A stretch of 11,428 nt of DNA from Myxococcales bacterium (GTDB lineage Bacteria; Myxococcota_A; UBA9160; JALSIO01), in contig JALSIO010000691.1 of NCBI GenBank assembly GCA_026989995.1, positions 1-11,428 of the forward strand, given 5' to 3'. The notes under the pieces were generated by a model. That model ran no database searches. It was not told the origin of the DNA and was given only the letters and a program-made list of their open reading frames with translations. Shown in pieces: positions 1 to 6,929 of the stretch (positions are counted from its first letter, which is position 1; each line of letters begins with the position of its first letter). Both the position numbers and the translations under genes were made by a program.

Positions 1-78
1 GCCCACGCGGGCCTCCTGGCGGCGGCCCGGATCCTCGGCACGGACCCGCGCGAGCTCGCCGCGGAGGAGCCCGCGTGA
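1..78 (+). CDS. C-terminal fragment of an unidentified protein (gene starts outside window)
   Basis: Reading from base 1 gives 25 sense codons ending in a TGA at 76-78. The fragment is rich in Ala, Leu, Arg and Glu (it ends ELAAEEPA) and looks like the amphipathic C-terminal helix and tail of a longer protein. Its codons end mostly in G or C, as in the real genes of this window. Nothing identifies a family. About 190 bases without a convincing gene separate it from the PQQ dehydrogenase, which lies on the same strand, so the two could be co-transcribed. That it is coding is an inference from the open frame and codon use. Confidence 0.5.
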   Translation, partial: AHAGLLAAARILGTDPRELAAEEPA

Positions 79-269
79 GGGCACCGCCGGCGTCCCGAGG
101 CGGGGGCGGCGGGGCGGTGGCTGCGGCGGACGACCCCGCGAGGCGCGGGAGGACGGTGACCCGGGAGTGCATCGGCACGCCTGGCGAGGGCCGTGGCCGG
201 ATCCGCGGCGCGCGCCGGCGGCGGGACCGGCTCGAGCGCCGACTCCCCGCTTGTGGCGGAGCCCGTGCC

Positions 270-2426
270 ATGGTACCCCGTCGCACCCCGCCCCGTCCGG
301 CGGCAGGGAGGAGGACCTTGCCTTCCACGGTTCCGGGACGATGCAGCGCCTTCCGGCGCTCGGCCTCGCGGCCCGGCGCCCCGGCGAGGACCGCGCCGGC
401 GGGTCGCCGGCGGCAGCCCCGGTCCAGGGACCGGCGATCCTCCTTCCGCGGCGCCGCCCTGCTCCTCGCGGCCGGCGCGCTCGCCGGCCTCGGCGCCTGC
501 GGTCCGTCGGAGGCGCCTCCGCCGGCCTCCGGCCCGCCCGCCAGCTGGCCCGCCTGGGGTGGGGATCCCGGCGGCCTCCGCTACTCCCCGCTTCGCGAGA
601 TCCACCCCGGGAACGTCCATCGCCTGCGCCCGGCGTGGACCTACCACACCGGGGACCTCCCGGATGCGCGCGGCGACCACCCCTCCACCCTCGCCTCCGA
701 GGTGACGCCCCTGCTCGTCGAGGGAAGTCTCTACCTCTGCACCCCCTACAACCGCGTGATCGCCCTCGACCCGGAGACCGGCGCCGAGCGCTGGACCTTC
801 GACCCGAAGATCGAGCTCGGGGGCCGCTATGCCAACCAGCTCGTGTGCCGGGGGGTGTCCACCTGGCGCGACCCCCGGGCCCCGGCCGGTTCGCCCTGCG
901 CGCGGCGGATCTTCACCGCCACCAACGACGCCCGGCTCATCGCCCTCGATGCCGAAAGCGGGATCCCCTGTGCCGGCTTCGGCAGCGCGGGAACCGTCGA
1001 CCTGAACCCCGGCGTCGGCAGACAGGCCTGGCGGGGGGAGTACCAGGTGACCTCCCCGCCCGCCGTCGCGGGGGACCTCGTCGTGGTGGGCTCCGCGGTC
1101 GCGGACAACCAGCGGGTGGACGCCCCGAGCGGCGTCGTTCGCGCCTACGACGCCCGCACCGGGGCGCTTCGCTGGGCCTTCGACCTCGCGCCGCCGGACT
1201 TCGAGCGCACGCCCGAGAACACGACGGAGCACGGCTACGCCCTCGGCACACCCAACGTGTGGGCGCCCATGGCGGTGGACGAGGAGCGCGACCTGCTCTT
1301 CGTGCCGACGGGCAACCCGGCGCCGGACTACTTCCGCGGCCCCTCCCACATCGACCACTACGGCAGCTCCGTCGTGGCCCTGCGGGCCTCGACCGGCGAG
1401 GTGGTGTGGCGCTTCCAGACCGTCCACCACGACCTGTGGGACTACGACGTGCCCGCGCAGCCGACCCTCTTCCCGCTGCGCCGGGCGGGGCACACGCTTC
1501 CCGCACTGGTCCAGGGCACCAAGATGGGGCTCCTCTTCGTGCTGCACCGCGAGACGGGCGAGCCGCTCTTCCCCGTGGACGAGCGCCCGGTGCCGCAGGG
1601 CGGAGTGCCCGGCGAGCGGCTTTCGCCCACGCAGCCCTTCCCCCGCCGCCCCCCGCCTCTGGTCCGGCACCGGCTCGACCCGCGGGAGGCCTTCGGCCTC
1701 ACGCCCTGGGACCGCGGCGTGTGCCGGAGGCGCCTCGCGGCGCTCCGGAACGACGGGATCTACACACCACCCACCCTGGAGGGATCGCTGGCGATCCCGG
1801 GCAACGCGGGCGGGATCAACTGGGGCGGGGTCGCCGTCGACCCGGAACGCCAGCTCCTCGTGGTCAACGTCCAGGACCTCCCCTGGGCCGTGCGCCTCGT
1901 GCCGCGCGACCGGGTCCCCGAGGAGATCGACGGCTACCTCGCTCCCATGGAGGGAACCCCGTACCGCATGCACCGGGAGCTCCTGCTTTCGCCCCTCGGC
2001 ATGCCCTGCAGCCCGCCTCCCTGGGGCAAGCTGGTGGCGGTGGACCTCGGCACCGGCGAGATCGCGTGGGAGCGCCCGATCGGGACCCTCCGCGACCTCG
2101 CGCCGATCCCGCTGCCGATCACCGTGGGGATCCCGAACCTGGGAGGCCCCCTGGTGACGGCCGGTGGCGTGACCTTCCTCGGCGCGACCCTCGACCGCAC
2201 CTTCCGCGCCTTCGACACCGCCACGGGCGAGGAGCTCTGGCACTGGCGGCTTCCCGCGGGCGGGCAGGCCACGCCCATGACCTACCGGGTGCGGGAGGGT
2301 GGCCGCCAGGTGGTGCTCATCGCCGCGACCGGGTACGGGCGCGCCCCGGGCGGGGTGGGCGATGCCCTCGTCGCCTTCACCCTGGAGGGTGCGCCGCCGG
2401 CTCCGGCCGCCTCGGCGCGGCGATAG
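270..2426 (+). CDS. PQQ-dependent dehydrogenase (membrane glucose dehydrogenase-like), predicted lipoprotein
   Basis: Periplasmic quinoprotein that should oxidise a sugar or alcohol and pass electrons to the quinone pool. From ATG 270 the product is 718 aa. A long Arg-rich N-terminus leads to a hydrophobic stretch ending in the lipobox LGAC (Cys77). The eight-bladed propeller begins near residue 93 with the WPAWGGDPGGLRYSPL motif, and repeated tryptophan-docking segments (LDPETGAERW, DARTGALRW, TGEVVWRF) follow. HHDLWDYDVPAQP places Asp391 and, 27 residues on, Lys418, matching the catalytic Asp466 and PQQ-contacting Lys493 of E. coli Gcd as I recall them. Unlike Gcd there are no five N-terminal membrane helices, and the active-site His262 position is Tyr160. 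Start: ATG 270 has GGAG eight bases upstream; TTG 318, with GGAGG at 307-311, is a serious alternative. The family is certain; the substrate is not. Confidence 0.93.
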   Translation: MVPRRTPPRPAAGRRTLPSTVPGRCSAFRRSASRPGAPARTAPAGRRRQPRSRDRRSSFRGAALLLAAGALAGLGACGPSEAPPPASGPPASWPAWGGDPGGLRYSPLREIHPGNVHRLRPAWTYHTGDLPDARGDHPSTLASEVTPLLVEGSLYLCTPYNRVIALDPETGAERWTFDPKIELGGRYANQLVCRGVSTWRDPRAPAGSPCARRIFTATNDARLIALDAESGIPCAGFGSAGTVDLNPGVGRQAWRGEYQVTSPPAVAGDLVVVGSAVADNQRVDAPSGVVRAYDARTGALRWAFDLAPPDFERTPENTTEHGYALGTPNVWAPMAVDEERDLLFVPTGNPAPDYFRGPSHIDHYGSSVVALRASTGEVVWRFQTVHHDLWDYDVPAQPTLFPLRRAGHTLPALVQGTKMGLLFVLHRETGEPLFPVDERPVPQGGVPGERLSPTQPFPRRPPPLVRHRLDPREAFGLTPWDRGVCRRRLAALRNDGIYTPPTLEGSLAIPGNAGGINWGGVAVDPERQLLVVNVQDLPWAVRLVPRDRVPEEIDGYLAPMEGTPYRMHRELLLSPLGMPCSPPPWGKLVAVDLGTGEIAWERPIGTLRDLAPIPLPITVGIPNLGGPLVTAGGVTFLGATLDRTFRAFDTATGEELWHWRLPAGGQATPMTYRVREGGRQVVLIAATGYGRAPGGVGDALVAFTLEGAPPAPAASARR

Positions 2427-2457
2427 CAGCTCGCCCGTGCGCGCTGCGGCCGCGGGC

Positions 2458-2463
2458 TATGCT
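2458..2463 (+). promoter_or_regulatory. Candidate -10 element upstream of the aldo/keto reductase
   Basis: TATGCT matches four of six positions of TATAAT and lies 24 bases before the GTG start, inside GCGGGCTATGCTCGG (2452-2466). The ten bases GCGGGCTATG recur on the minus strand upstream of the second SDR, in another short intergenic gap. No convincing -35 is visible, so this rests on the shared motif. Confidence 0.3.
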
Positions 2464-2481
2464 CGGCCCCGGGAGGACGGC

Positions 2482-3399
2482 GTGGAGCGACGACGCCTCG
2501 GACGCACGGAACACGAGAGCTCGGTGGCGATCCTCGGGGGGGCCTGCTTCATGGCCTGCACGCCGGCCGAGGCCGAACGACCCTTCCGCGAGGCCATCGA
2601 TCGCGGGGTCAACCACCTCGACATCGCGCCCGGCTACGGGGCGGCCGAGCTCGCGGTGGGCCCGCACCTGCCGACCGTGCGCGACCGCGTCTTCGTGGCG
2701 TGCAAGACGGGCCGGCGCAATCCGGATGGCGTTCGCGCGGACCTCGAGGAGTCGCTGCGCCGCCTTCGCACCGACCACCTCGATCTCTACCAGCTCCACG
2801 GCGTCACCGACCTCGAGGACCTCGACAGCCGCGCGGCCGCCGTCGACGTCCTGCTCGAGGCCCGCGAGCGGGGGCTCGTTCGCTTCATCGGGATCACGGG
2901 GCACGACGAGGGCGCCCCGGCCGCCCACGCCGAGGCCATCCGCCGCCACGATCTCGATACCGTGCTCTTTCCCGTCTACCCGCGGGCCTTCGCCGAGCCC
3001 GCGTACCGGGCCGACGCCGAAGCCCTGCTCGCCCTCTGCCGGGAGCGGGACGTGGGAGCCATGGCCATCAAGGCCTGTGCGCGCCGTCCCTGGGGCGAGG
3101 ACGCCCCGGAGTACCTGACCTGGTACCGGCCGCAGACCGATCCCGCCGCCATCCGCCGCGGCGTGCGCTTCGCCCTCTCGACCCCGGGGATCAGCGCGTT
3201 CTGCACGCCCAGCGACCTCGAGCTCCTGCCCCGCGCCCTCGACGCCGCCGAATCGTTCGCCCCCCTGTCCCCGGAGGAGTGGGCCGGCGCCATCGAGGAG
3301 ATGGCCGACGAGCCGCCGATCTTTCCCCTGCGCGAGAACGCCCGGCACCCGGCATGGCTCGCCGATCGGGTACGGGGGCTTTTCGCGCCCCCGGCCTGA
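2482..3399 (+). CDS. Aldo/keto reductase
   Basis: NAD(P)H-dependent oxidoreductase of the TIM-barrel aldo/keto reductase superfamily, 305 aa, probably cytosolic. The start GTG 2482 has GGAGG at 2472-2476 (five-base spacing) and gives the usual opening strand VERRRLGRTEHESSV. The catalytic tetrad is visible: Asp47 and Tyr52 (DIAPGYG), Lys75 (VACKTG) and His106 (LYQLHGV). The segment RFIGITGHDEG also fits. It resembles the COG1453-type branch, but the C-terminal ferredoxin domain common there is absent: the protein ends in a short helical tail with no cysteine cluster. It starts 55 bases after the PQQ dehydrogenase stop on the same strand, so an operon is possible, although a -10-like element lies in the gap. 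The substrate cannot be told from the sequence. Confidence 0.92.
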   Translation: MERRRLGRTEHESSVAILGGACFMACTPAEAERPFREAIDRGVNHLDIAPGYGAAELAVGPHLPTVRDRVFVACKTGRRNPDGVRADLEESLRRLRTDHLDLYQLHGVTDLEDLDSRAAAVDVLLEARERGLVRFIGITGHDEGAPAAHAEAIRRHDLDTVLFPVYPRAFAEPAYRADAEALLALCRERDVGAMAIKACARRPWGEDAPEYLTWYRPQTDPAAIRRGVRFALSTPGISAFCTPSDLELLPRALDAAESFAPLSPEEWAGAIEEMADEPPIFPLRENARHPAWLADRVRGLFAPPA

Positions 3400-3454
3400 G
3401 GCCCGCACGCCAGCCCGCCGCGCGCCCGCACCGGTTCGACGGCCGGCCCCGGGA

Positions 3455-3468
3455 GGCGCCCGGGCGCC
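3455..3468. repeat. 14-bp perfect palindrome between convergent genes
   Basis: GGCGCCCGGGCGCC is self-complementary and sits in the 115-base gap between the convergent aldo/keto reductase and SDR stops. GGCCGGCC (3441-3448) and GGCCGGC (near 3487-3493) flank it and could extend the fold. It could form a hairpin in both transcripts and help end them, but there is no T-run on either side, so it is not a classic intrinsic terminator. In DNA this GC-rich such palindromes also arise by chance. Confidence 0.3.
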
Positions 3469-3514
3469 GGGACCCTGCCCGCGGGCGGCCGGCACCCCGG
3501 CGATCACAGCCGGC

Positions 3515-4471
3515 TCAGACGGGGAGGCGCTGGCCCACGAGCTCTTCCGAAAGCTCCCAGAGGCGGGCGGCCGCCGCCGGGTCGAGCGCGTAGGAGCGCA
3601 CCCCCTCCCGCGACTCCGGATCGTCGTTCACCTCCGCCACGTGGCAGTCCTCGAGGTAGACCCCGCCCCGTCCCTCGAGCTCCGGGGCGGTGGCGGCGTA
3701 GACCGAGGTCGCGGCGCCCTGCGCCACGGTCTTGAGCCTCAGCTGGCCTCCCGACCGGCGGCGGATGTGCTCGAAGTCCTCGCGCTCCATGTGCCGCGAC
3801 AGGTCGGTCGGAATCACGCCGGGGTGGACGGCAAAGGCGTGCACGCCCCGTCCGCCGAGCCGGCGCTCGAGCTCGACGGCGTGGAGGACGTTGGCGGTCT
3901 TGGACTGGCCGTAGGCGGCCCACTTGTCGTAGGGCTCCTTCTCGAAGAAGAGGTCGTCCCATCGCACCGGGGACTGCTGATGGCCACGGGAGCTCACGCA
4001 GACGATGCGGGCCGACCCGCCGCGAAGCAGGGCCGGCGCGAGCAGCCCGGTGAGGAGGAAGTGGCCGAGGTGGTTCACGCCGAATTGGAGCTCGAAGCCG
4101 TCCTCCGTCCGGGACTCCGGGCAGGCCATGACCCCGGCGTTGTTCACCAGGACGTGGAGGGCCTGGTGGCGCTCGAGCACGCGGCCGGCCGCGGCGCGGA
4201 TCCCGGCGAGGGAACCGAGCTCGAGGGCCACGGTCTCGACCTCGGCCGCGGTGGCCCGCCGGATCGACTCCGCGACCGCGTCGAGCTTCTCGCGGTCGCG
4301 CGCGGCCAGGATCACCCGTGCACCCCGGGAGGCGAGGGCCCGCGCCGTCTCCGCGCCCAGGCCACCCGAGGCACCCGTGACCAGCGCCGTCCGGCCCGAG
4401 AGATCGATGCCCTCCAGCACCTCGTCGGTGGTGGTCTCGGGACCGAAATCCCTGCGGCCCGTCTGCGCCAC
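3515..4471 (-). CDS. SDR-family oxidoreductase, retinol dehydrogenase / WWOX-like
   Basis: Classical NAD(P)-dependent short-chain dehydrogenase of 318 aa, soluble. The Rossmann motif is TGASGGLG (32-39), followed by NNAG (110-113), a structural Asn133, Ser160/Ser161 on the catalytic strand, and the Y187-GQS-K191 active site. Arg58 after the second strand (LAARD) favours NADP(H). The GVNHLGHFLLT stretch and a C-terminal region longer than in 250-residue SDRs resemble the retinol dehydrogenase, WWOX and protochlorophyllide-reductase-like branch. The GTG start at 4471 has GGAGG six bases upstream; the open frame continues well beyond it, but that part does not look like an SDR. The gene is divergent from the PEP-CTERM gene across 229 bases and convergent with the aldo/keto reductase. 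The substrate is unknown, perhaps a lipophilic alcohol or ketone. Confidence 0.93.
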   Translation of the reverse strand: MAQTGRRDFGPETTTDEVLEGIDLSGRTALVTGASGGLGAETARALASRGARVILAARDREKLDAVAESIRRATAAEVETVALELGSLAGIRAAAGRVLERHQALHVLVNNAGVMACPESRTEDGFELQFGVNHLGHFLLTGLLAPALLRGGSARIVCVSSRGHQQSPVRWDDLFFEKEPYDKWAAYGQSKTANVLHAVELERRLGGRGVHAFAVHPGVIPTDLSRHMEREDFEHIRRRSGGQLRLKTVAQGAATSVYAATAPELEGRGGVYLEDCHVAEVNDDPESREGVRSYALDPAAAARLWELSEELVGQRLPV

Positions 4472-4542
4472 GATCGTCCTCCCGCGTCCCGACGGGCCCG
4501 CCGCGGAAGGGAAGAGAGGGAGGCGGGACCGGGGGCGCGCCG

Positions 4543-4548
4543 AGCCTA
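4543..4548 (-). promoter_or_regulatory. Weak candidate -10 for the minus-strand SDR
   Basis: Read on the minus strand, GCATAGGCTCGG contains TAGGCT about 72 bases before the SDR start. It resembles the GGCTATGCTCGG type of element seen before the aldo/keto reductase, but only three of six positions match TATAAT and no -35 is clear. On the plus strand the same bases offer TATGCG (4547-4552) for the PEP-CTERM gene. Confidence 0.15.
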
Positions 4549-4607
4549 TGCGCGCCCGGGGCACCGCGCAAGGCCGGAGCGGGCGACGCTCCCGCCCGTG
4601 ACCCGCG

Positions 4608-4642
4608 GGGTCGACGACCCGGAAGCCCCGGGGCGTCGACGC
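4608..4642. repeat. Pair of GTCGAC-centred inverted repeats in a divergent promoter region
   Basis: Two dyads lie 25 bases apart between divergent genes. The first is GGGTCG-A-CGACCC (4608-4620). The second is the perfect palindrome GCGTCGACGC (4633-4642). Both contain GTCGAC, at 4610-4615 and 4635-4640. A pair of similar dyads about two and a half helical turns apart in an intergenic region could be operators for a dimeric regulator acting on the SDR, the PEP-CTERM gene or both. GC-rich sequence makes such dyads fairly common, so the assignment is tentative. Confidence 0.3.
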
Positions 4643-4675
4643 GCCCGGGCCGTGACACCCGAGGGCCCGGCCCGG

Positions 4676-4696
4676 CCACCTCCCGGGTGGAGGTGG
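4676..4696 (+). promoter_or_regulatory. Hairpin sequestering the Shine-Dalgarno of the PEP-CTERM gene
   Basis: CCACCTCC (4676-4683), a five-base loop CGGGT (4684-4688) and GGAGGTGG (4689-4696) form a perfect 8-bp stem. The 3' arm is the SD itself: GGAGGT ends six bases before the GTG at 4701. In mRNA this stem would hide the ribosome binding site and so hold down translation until something opens it. The pairing is read directly from the sequence; a regulatory role is inferred. Confidence 0.5.
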
Positions 4697-4700
4697 GACC

Positions 4701-5582
4701 GTGATCGCGCGCGCCGCCGGAGCCCTGCAGGCCGTCGTCACGGGCTGGCTCGCCGCGGTGCTCCTGCCGGCGGTGCCCGCGGCGGGGCTGGTGGTCGCCA
4801 CCGATCCCGACGATCCCCTCCCCTTCTTCCGCCTCGATCGACCCACCGGGAAGTTCGACGAGACCGGCCTCTCCGGCTTCGAGCTCCTGATCTCGTCCCG
4901 CACCGGAGAGTTCCGCGCCGCCGACATGTACCTCATCGCAGGGGAGGTGACGGATCCGGCCCACGCCCTCGCCCTCGATCTCGGCGGCGCAGCCGAGCTC
5001 TCCGGCGTTCCCCTCCGCTTCGCGATCGAGCATCGGCTCGCCGGCGGTCGCCGGCTGTCGTTCCGCGTCTCGCCCGCCATGGGAGCGCCCCACCTGCTCT
5101 GCTGGGGCCGGGGCTGCCCCGCCGGGGCCGTGGCCGCCGAGCGCCTCGGTGGCCTCGCGCCCATCACCGACTGGAACGGCCTTCAGATCCAGGTGCGCGC
5201 CCAGGAGGTGCCCGGCGCGAGTGCCGCACTGCGGCTGCTCGGCCTCGAGGGCCTGGAGCTTTCCGGGGCCCCGCTCTTCGACGAGGTCGTCACCCCGGAC
5301 TCGCCCGGCACCCTTCCCGGCGATGCCGGGCGGCGGGGGCAGTGGCTGCTCGCGGACGGGCTCGACTTCGTGACCCGGGAGTGGACCCTCTTCGGCATCG
5401 TCACCCTCTCGCGACCCGACGCCGCGCTCGCCGACCTCACGAAGGTGCGCCTGGCCGTGGACCTGGTGCGCGACCCCAGCCTTCCCTTCGTGGTCCCGGA
5501 GCCGCGCGCCCTGCTCCTCGTGGCGGCGGGCCTCGTCGGGCTCGGCCGCCGGCGCCCCCACCGGGATCTCCGCCCCCGCTAG
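4701..5582 (+). CDS. Exported protein with C-terminal PEP-CTERM sorting signal, ectodomain unrecognised
   Basis: Predicted Sec-exported, exosortase-processed protein of 293 aa. GTG 4701 follows a strong GGAGGT. Residues 1 to about 28 form a signal peptide (hydrophobic core GWLAAVLLPAVPAAG). The C-terminus is a textbook PEP-CTERM signal: VPEP at 265-268, a short hydrophobic segment (270-282) and an RRR cluster (283-285). In such systems the exosortase cleaves near PEP and the protein goes to the envelope or extracellular polysaccharide matrix. The body is rich in beta-type segments (FELLISSRTGEF, LQIQVRAQEV, WTLFGIVTLS), has a CWGRGC cysteine pair and matches no domain I know. No exosortase gene is in the window. 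Translation may be limited by the hairpin over its SD. Its TAG stop overlaps that of the convergent 424-aa protein gene. Confidence 0.82.
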   Translation: MIARAAGALQAVVTGWLAAVLLPAVPAAGLVVATDPDDPLPFFRLDRPTGKFDETGLSGFELLISSRTGEFRAADMYLIAGEVTDPAHALALDLGGAAELSGVPLRFAIEHRLAGGRRLSFRVSPAMGAPHLLCWGRGCPAGAVAAERLGGLAPITDWNGLQIQVRAQEVPGASAALRLLGLEGLELSGAPLFDEVVTPDSPGTLPGDAGRRGQWLLADGLDFVTREWTLFGIVTLSRPDAALADLTKVRLAVDLVRDPSLPFVVPEPRALLLVAAGLVGLGRRRPHRDLRPR

Positions 5583-6853
5583 TCGACGCGGAGCGGCCGC
5601 CGCGGCATCAGCTCGAAGTCGACCCCCCGGCTGACCCGCCCGAGCCGCATCTCCGGCGGCTCGGGGCGGGGCTCGGCCCCGGGATCGATCTCGATCTCCC
5701 AGGCGAAACGTGCGTCCGGGCGGCGGACGGGGCGCAGGCGCGCGCGCGGACTGACCACGGTGGCGATGGCATCGAGCGCCGGGTGGCCGGCTTCCGAGAG
5801 GCCGCCGAACCAGGAGTCCGCGTCGGCCTCTTCGAGGGCGGGACAGTCCCGCAGGCCGATCGTCGCCCGGCGCTCGCCCGTCACCTCCGCGACGAGATCC
5901 ACGTAGGTCCGCGGAAGGAAGTGGGGGTGGAGGCGAAAGACCTCGACCACGTCCTCGATCCCCTCTCCGAGGCCGAGTGCCCGCCGGAGCCGCCAGGCCC
6001 CGATGGCCGCGGCGCCGGTCCACTGCCCGCGGCCGATGGACCGGGCCACGGCCTCGCCGTGGCGCGTCCGCACCGCGAGAAGCAGCGAGCGGGCGAGGAG
6101 GTGGCTTTGCACCGGAATCTCCTGGCACACGGCCACCAGCGCCCGGTGCGAGAGGTCCTCGAGCTGGAAGCCCGGATCGAAGGGGCCGCTGTAGTCCCGC
6201 CAGCCACCCGGTTCGCGGTCGCGGTCCGGAAGCTCGACGGGTGTCGCGGCGATCCGGCTCTTCTCCAGGAGCCGGAGGTGCGGGTGCTGCCCGTAGGGCG
6301 CGGCCTCCTCGTCCAGGTACACCTTCCAGCGACAGTGGGGATAGCGGTCGGGGGGAACCCGAGGCGGCCGGTGGATCGGGCGCATCCGGAGCCTCGGATC
6401 GGTCGCCGCGGCGGTGGCGTCGAAGGTCGGATCCTCGATGTCGTGGCACATGGTGCGGACCCGCCCCTCCCCGAAGCGTTCCACGTCGAGCAGCGCTCCG
6501 CAGTGGGGCAGCCAGAACTCCCCGTAATCCGGGCGGTCGAGACGGAACTGGAAGTCCATGAACTGGTGGGGGGCACCGATGTCGAGCTGGAGGTTCTTGA
6601 AGACCGTGGCGACGTCCCTGCCCTCGAAACGGAGGAGCCGCTGCATGCGCCGCGAGTAGATCGGGCTGGCCCCCATCCACTCGTCGATGGCGAGCTGGGT
6701 CTGGGCCGCCTCGCCGACCTCCCGGATCGCGAGGGGAAGGCCCACGCGATCCTGCAGATGGCCGATCAGGAGGTATTCCCGGCCGAGGACGCAGAGCGCC
6801 GCGCGCGAGCGCGCGGCGAGGCAATCCGGCCCGGGCCCGGGGACGACGGTCAT
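5579..6853 (-). CDS. Unrecognised 424-aa protein built of two diverged internal repeats
   Basis: I do not recognise the family. The product has no signal peptide or membrane segment and is probably cytosolic. Residues 19-75 and 238-294 align without gaps at an offset of 219 with 17 identities (including H32/H251, R36/R255, GEA 47-49/266-268, W59/W278, GA 61-62/280-281, R72/R291). The similarity continues through C118-x-AL/C337-x-AL, D145-A/D361-A, PRxRxRPxxRP (153-163/369-379) and W176-x4-D/W385-x4-D. It is therefore a whole-domain duplication with a linker near residues 185-235. The N-terminal copy is richer in His and Cys (H96, H117-C118, C136-H137, H161, H173-C174), which might bind metal or do chemistry that the C-terminal copy has lost. 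ATG 6853 has GGAGG eight bases upstream. The gene lies 76 bases after an SDR on the same strand and is probably co-transcribed with it. Confidence 0.88.
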   Translation of the reverse strand: MTVVPGPGPDCLAARSRAALCVLGREYLLIGHLQDRVGLPLAIREVGEAAQTQLAIDEWMGASPIYSRRMQRLLRFEGRDVATVFKNLQLDIGAPHQFMDFQFRLDRPDYGEFWLPHCGALLDVERFGEGRVRTMCHDIEDPTFDATAAATDPRLRMRPIHRPPRVPPDRYPHCRWKVYLDEEAAPYGQHPHLRLLEKSRIAATPVELPDRDREPGGWRDYSGPFDPGFQLEDLSHRALVAVCQEIPVQSHLLARSLLLAVRTRHGEAVARSIGRGQWTGAAAIGAWRLRRALGLGEGIEDVVEVFRLHPHFLPRTYVDLVAEVTGERRATIGLRDCPALEEADADSWFGGLSEAGHPALDAIATVVSPRARLRPVRRPDARFAWEIEIDPGAEPRPEPPEMRLGRVSRGVDFELMPRRPLRVD

Positions 6854-6885
6854 GGTCGCTGCCTCCGCGAGCCGGCGGGCAGCCC

Positions 6886-6919
6886 GGATCGCGTAGAGCC
6901 CGCCTCGCGCCCGCGATCC
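6886..6919 (-). repeat. Perfect 8-bp inverted repeat between the SDR and the 424-aa protein gene
   Basis: GGATCGCG (6886-6893) and CGCGATCC (6912-6919) are exact reverse complements around an 18-base loop. They occupy the 76-base gap between the SDR stop and the next start on the minus strand. In mRNA this could be a processing or stability hairpin, or a partial terminator that sets different levels for the two genes. No U-run follows it, so full intrinsic termination is unlikely. Confidence 0.4.
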
Positions 6920-6929
6920 CTCCCGATGC

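Noticed and set aside
167..3118. 983-aa plus-strand frame over the PQQ dehydrogenase
   Set aside because: Arg/Pro-rich shadow; the dehydrogenase frame contains every expected propeller motif.
3504..6824. 1106-aa open frame on the minus strand
   Set aside because: Same-strand shadow of the 424-aa gene and the first SDR in a different frame; no domain signal, and the true frames carry clear motifs or strong codon bias.
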